Origin: Methanobacteriota archaeon
GTDB lineage: Archaea; Thermoplasmatota; Poseidoniia; Poseidoniales; Poseidoniaceae
Assembly: GCA_029979405.1 (NCBI GenBank)
Contig: JAPOHM010000051.1
Location: 1 to 8,692 of the forward strand
Reading direction: 5' to 3'
DNA length: 8,692 nucleotides
The translations under genes were made by a program, and so were the position numbers. This document shows, piece by piece, positions 6,805-8,692 of the stretch. Position 1 is the stretch's first letter. Every line of letters starts with the position of its first letter. The notes under the pieces were generated by a model. It did not search any database. It had not been told where the DNA came from and was given only the letters and a program-made list of their open reading frames with translations.

Positions 6805-7006
6805 ATCGAACATTTACCTTTAGAGCATAATTTCCAGCTACTTCTATGTTTAACCTCGCAGCAATATCAGACCTTGATGGGTCGATTATCACCACATATC
6901 CAGACCAATCAGCTGAAACTGGTGCTGAAGGATGACGGTGGCATTCTGTCGCGTCATCGCCTAATATCAAATGACATTCGCTACATGCAAATGGATTCTT
7001 GGCCAT
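6803..7006 (-). CDS. spt4: Transcription elongation factor Spt4 (RpoE'')
   Basis: This 67-residue protein partners with Spt5/NusG to form the elongation and processivity factor that binds the RNA polymerase clamp. The signature is clear: ACSEC at 7-11, the central SADWSGYVVIIDPSRSDIA, and the C-terminal VAGNYALKV, all typical of archaeal Spt4. The metal site is C8-x2-C11 and C22-H-R-H25: the fourth ligand position, usually Cys in this family, is His. The start at 7006 is set by GGAGG at 7014-7018, 7 bases away; a longer reading to 7036 would overlap rpo7 and lacks family residues. The rpo7 stop lies two bases upstream, so the pair is translationally coupled. Together with rpo7 it forms the conserved archaeal transcription module of this operon. 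Confidence 0.93.
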   Translation of the reverse strand: MAKNPFACSECHLILGDDATECHRHPSAPVSADWSGYVVIIDPSRSDIAARLNIEVAGNYALKVNVR

Positions 7007-7008
7007 TT

Positions 7009-7563
7009 TCACTCCTCCTTTTCGTCGTGAATCCACTCGTGGCTACCTAAACCGGTTTGCTTACAAGTTAGACCAATCTTGGACCTTCTGGGATCACTGG
7101 TGTCAGGTGAAAGTGAAACAACTCTTGCTCTAACCGAACTTCCCACACCTATTCTCTTACCGGATTGGCGACCCTCAACAAGGCCCATTCCAGTGTTAAT
7201 ATCAACATGGTCTTCCATGATTTGTGATTTGTGAAGAAGTGCTTCCATTGGGCCAATTCTAACGAATGCACCAAAATCATTGACCTCAGATACTGCTCCT
7301 TCAACGACTTCATAATCTTCAATGCAGTAAAGAACTGCATCGAATTCTACTTGCTGGTAGATTGCACCATCACCGTGAATAATTCGCCCCCTGTCGATAG
7401 GTTCATGGTTTGTTGTTACCAGAACAAATCTGTTTTGGTCATCAAATCGGCCTTCAAAAGCAGTAGCTGCTAATCGATCGATGTGCTCGTTGAGGGACTT
7501 GCCCTTACGGATATACTCCGCTGGTATACGAATAGTATCTTTTTTCCTGACTACTTTGTACAT
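7009..7563 (-). CDS. rpo7: DNA-directed RNA polymerase subunit Rpo7 (RpoE')
   Basis: This 184-residue stalk subunit pairs with Rpo4, helps open the promoter complex and binds the emerging RNA. Numbered from the ATG at 7563, residues 1-80 form the tip domain, opening MYKVVRKKDTIRIPAEYI and containing the GRIIHGDGAIYQQVEFDAVLY element. Residues about 86-168 form an S1 RNA-binding domain with EVNDFGAFVRIGPMEALLHKSQ, followed by the KIGLTCKQTGLGSHEW motif typical of archaeal Rpo7. The length fits the family. An in-frame TTG at 7593 would add 10 residues but lies inside an inverted repeat; the ATG at 7563 has AGAGGTGA correctly spaced and begins where homologues begin. It is the first gene of the rpo7-spt4-rps24e-rps27ae operon. 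Its ribosome binding site lies in a perfect inverted repeat, a possible control point. Confidence 0.95.
   Translation of the reverse strand: MYKVVRKKDTIRIPAEYIRKGKSLNEHIDRLAATAFEGRFDDQNRFVLVTTNHEPIDRGRIIHGDGAIYQQVEFDAVLYCIEDYEVVEGAVSEVNDFGAFVRIGPMEALLHKSQIMEDHVDINTGMGLVEGRQSGKRIGVGSSVRARVVSLSPDTSDPRRSKIGLTCKQTGLGSHEWIHDEKEE
7014..7018 (-). promoter_or_regulatory. Shine-Dalgarno site for spt4 within the rpo7 3' end
   Basis: GGAGG on the minus strand lies inside the last codons of rpo7, 7 bases before the spt4 ATG. The rpo7 TGA falls between the site and the start. It decides the short Spt4 start over the longer in-frame one. Confidence 0.85.
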
Positions 7564-7565
7564 TT

Positions 7566-7603
7566 TTTCACCTCTAAATCTACCCAGAATCAAAGAGGTG
7601 AAA
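7566..7603 (-). promoter_or_regulatory. Perfect 10-bp inverted repeat covering the rpo7 Shine-Dalgarno site
   Basis: TTTCACCTCT at 7566-7575 is repeated exactly in reverse complement as AGAGGTGAAA at 7594-7603, with 18 bases between. On the rpo7 mRNA the downstream arm is the ribosome binding site itself, ending two bases before the ATG, and the upstream arm is a full anti-Shine-Dalgarno partner. A second partial partner (ACCTCTTT on the minus strand, 7606-7613) lies just upstream. Either the transcript can mask its own initiation site, or the DNA is an operator for a dimeric regulator. The repeat is certain; its use is inferred. Confidence 0.5.
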
Positions 7604-7613
7604 CGAAAGAGGT

Positions 7614-7724
7614 AAGTTCCTCATCCGTCCTTCACCGGTCTATGCCTCTGGAGAGATATGTGACCTAAGTCGTTCTGCCCACCGACGGCCCCTATTTGAA
7701 TGATGCCCTGAATATTAGGAACTT
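7614..7724. ncRNA. Candidate structured RNA or leader with nested helices
   Basis: AAGTTCCT (7614-7621) pairs perfectly with AGGAACTT (7717-7724). Inside it CCGTC (7625-7629) pairs with GACGG (7684-7688). Inside that is a bulged hairpin: GGTC, TAT and CTC at 7637-7648 pair with GAG, ATA and GACC at 7653-7665 around a TGGA loop. The nested layout would fit a folded RNA on either strand, most likely part of the rpo7 leader on the minus strand. An 8-bp repeat is not rare in a region this size and GTCG/CGAC at 7669-7686 competes with the middle helix, so this is only a candidate. It matches no RNA family I know. Confidence 0.2.
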
Positions 7725-7785
7725 CGAGGTATGAAAACTATCAGTCTTCGGTGATTTTTGTATCTCGTGCAACCGATATCAAAAT

Positions 7786-7808
7786 GGGCCCGTAGGGCCC
7801 AAAGCCCT
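7786..7808 (+). repeat. GGGCCC-GTA-GGGCCC hairpin with overlapping alternative hairpin
   Basis: GGGCCC at 7786-7791 and 7795-7800, separated by GTA, are both direct and inverted copies because GGGCCC is its own reverse complement. A second stem, AGGGC (7794-7798) with GCCCT (7804-7808), reuses the right half, so the two cannot form together. It lies 38-60 bases before the secreted-protein start. No T-run follows, which argues against an ordinary terminator. Confidence 0.6.
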
Positions 7809-7845
7809 AACTACCTCTAAAGACCCAGTTTTGGTGGGGGAGAGC

Positions 7846-8692
7846 ATGAACAGACAAAGTCAAGCAATATTGTTGCTATTGGTTTTGTTAAGTTCACTCG
7901 TCATTGTCCCATACGAATCAACAGCGAATTCAGGAGAAGAGAGCGACGCTTGGGATCAATATTGGCAACCCTGGGCTCAATACGGAAGAGATTCGGGACA
8001 CTCAAGATTAATTCCCGAACATGGCGATTCAGGTTTGACTACAATCGAGCAACCAGCAGTGAATTGGGTCGCATTCGATTCAGGCTTGGGTGCTGATGGC
8101 TATGGAGTTGCTATAGCAAATCTATCGAAATCAATCACCTCTTCAGAAGGTGCCAAAGAGCGTTGTGGAGAGGGTAAGCTATTTGCGATTATGACTCATA
8201 CCGAACCATCAACTTCAGATAGGCACCTTGCTATAATTGAAGGCGATAGTGCAAAGATTGTATGGGATGTCAATTTAGGAGAAGCGAGATATATTCGCTC
8301 TACCCCTGTCTTGGTTGATGTAGACGGTGATGGAAAAACAGAAATCGCCCTTGTTTATGACACTCCCACCGCAATGAAAGTTGATTTATGGTCACCTGAA
8401 TTAACCTGTGATGAATCGGGGTGGGTAGCATCAGGCCACTCGAATGAGAGACTTTGGTCGTGGACCGACGCTGATTTGCGAATTGGAATAACAAGCCCTC
8501 ATTTCTTCACTAGCCAATCTGACCATTTTTCTGTCACACAGCCCCTGTTGGCTGATTTATCACTTGATGGAAGTCCGGAACTTGTAATCGCGGCCGTTGA
8601 TACAACAACCGATGATCCAACCGTGATATCTCTGCCATTGGGCCTGCAGAGTCCGGAACCAGATTGGTCTGTATCACTCGATAGAGGGACAC
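7846..8692 (+). CDS. Secreted FG-GAP/VCBS-type repeat protein, 3'-truncated by window edge
   Basis: The frame is open from the ATG at 7846 to the end of the window (282 complete codons), with no stop. The N-terminus is a clear Sec signal peptide: MNRQ, then a hydrophobic core of about residues 6-22 (SQAILLLLVLLSSLVIV), then a small-residue cleavage zone near STANS. The mature part contains WQPWAQYGRDSGHS and then two FG-GAP/VCBS-like units. One is PVLVDVDGDGKTEIAL at 154-169, with the Asp-x-Asp-x-Asp-Gly calcium-loop pattern. The other is PLLADLSLDGSPELVIAAVD at 233-252, a more degenerate loop. Such repeats build beta-propellers in surface and adhesion proteins, so this is probably a large exported or surface-attached protein. 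GGTGGGGGAG at 7833-7842 is a purine-rich ribosome binding region. Full length, anchoring and any enzyme domain lie beyond the window. Confidence 0.85.
   Translation, partial: MNRQSQAILLLLVLLSSLVIVPYESTANSGEESDAWDQYWQPWAQYGRDSGHSRLIPEHGDSGLTTIEQPAVNWVAFDSGLGADGYGVAIANLSKSITSSEGAKERCGEGKLFAIMTHTEPSTSDRHLAIIEGDSAKIVWDVNLGEARYIRSTPVLVDVDGDGKTEIALVYDTPTAMKVDLWSPELTCDESGWVASGHSNERLWSWTDADLRIGITSPHFFTSQSDHFSVTQPLLADLSLDGSPELVIAAVDTTTDDPTVISLPLGLQSPEPDWSVSLDRGT

Larger units (their letters stand above)
7564..7845. other. 282-bp non-coding region between rpo7 and the secreted-protein gene
   Basis: No convincing coding frame exists on either strand here, in a window where most gene gaps are 0-90 bp. 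The two flanking genes diverge, so both promoters lie inside. It holds the inverted repeat over the rpo7 ribosome binding site (7566-7603), nested complementary segments between 7614 and 7724, and a GC-rich double hairpin at 7786-7808. ATATCTC-like sequence near 7653-7660 on the minus strand could be an rpo7 TATA element, but is not decisive. I saw no tRNA, 5S rRNA, RNase P or SRP RNA signature. Confidence 0.7.

Noticed and set aside
7231..7473. Plus-strand open frame of 80 codons
   Set aside because: It lies opposite the Rpo7 S1 and tip domains, which are unmistakable on the minus strand.
7693..7711. C/D-box-like motif (AATGATG followed by CTGA)
   Set aside because: The two boxes are only a few bases apart, leaving no room for a guide sequence, and no C'/D' pair is visible.
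7740..7759. UUCG-loop hairpin followed by TTTTT, resembling a terminator
   Set aside because: The stem has only four base pairs plus a closing C-G pair with a two-base bulge, and no gene on the plus strand ends upstream of it.
8300..8494. Minus-strand open frame of 64 codons
   Set aside because: It lies inside the secreted-protein gene, whose plus-strand frame has a signal peptide and recognisable repeats; the minus frame shows no family features.
1..8692. Search for tRNA, rRNA, CRISPR, insertion sequence or defence genes
   Set aside because: No T-loop/acceptor pattern, regularly spaced repeats, transposase or nuclease motifs were seen by eye on either strand.

Overview
This window looks like a piece of a compact, AT-rich archaeal chromosome. 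The archaeal markers are an RNA polymerase Rpo7 subunit, Spt4, ribosomal proteins eS24 and eS31 (S27ae), a DTD2-type D-aminoacyl-tRNA deacylase and an HVO_0476-like zinc-finger protein. They sit beside genes of a bacterial-like aerobic heterotroph: SufS, proline dehydrogenase, a membrane-anchored subtilase and a secreted FG-GAP/VCBS-type protein. The mixture best fits a planktonic marine euryarchaeon of the Marine Group II/III (Poseidoniales-like) type. That assignment is an inference from gene content, not a database result.

Layout. (1) 1-1846, plus strand: the 3' part of a SufS-type cysteine desulfurase, followed almost without a gap by a membrane-anchored subtilisin-like protease. (2) 1848-2525, minus strand: a probable class I SAM-methyltransferase-fold protein, convergent with the protease and divergent from the next gene. 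(3) 2618-3388, plus strand: a zinc-ribbon protein with an internal duplication and a very basic tail. (4) 3389-5316, minus strand: a probable two-gene operon, DTD2 then proline dehydrogenase. (5) 5382-6242, plus strand: an unrecognised protein that looks like a beta-propeller. (6) 6243-7563, minus strand: the information-processing operon rpo7-spt4-rps24e-rps27ae, tightly coupled with strong Shine-Dalgarno sites each 7 nt from its start. The 56-residue S27ae gene is easily missed by length cut-offs. (7) 7564-7845: the only sizeable non-coding stretch, holding several inverted repeats. One of them exactly covers the rpo7 Shine-Dalgarno site. (8) 7846-8692, plus strand: the start of a large secreted protein with a signal peptide and calcium-binding-type repeats, running off the window.

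The genes are packed very tightly. All three convergent gene pairs meet with 0-1 bp between stop codons. The 282-bp gap between rpo7 and the secreted-protein gene therefore stands out and is the best place to look for undescribed regulation or a structured RNA. No mobile element, CRISPR array, tRNA or rRNA gene was recognised. I found no clear new defence or biosynthetic system. The most interesting leads are the possible self-masking rpo7 leader, the Cys-Cys-Cys-His metal site of Spt4, the DTD2-proline dehydrogenase pairing, and the duplicated module in the zinc-ribbon protein.
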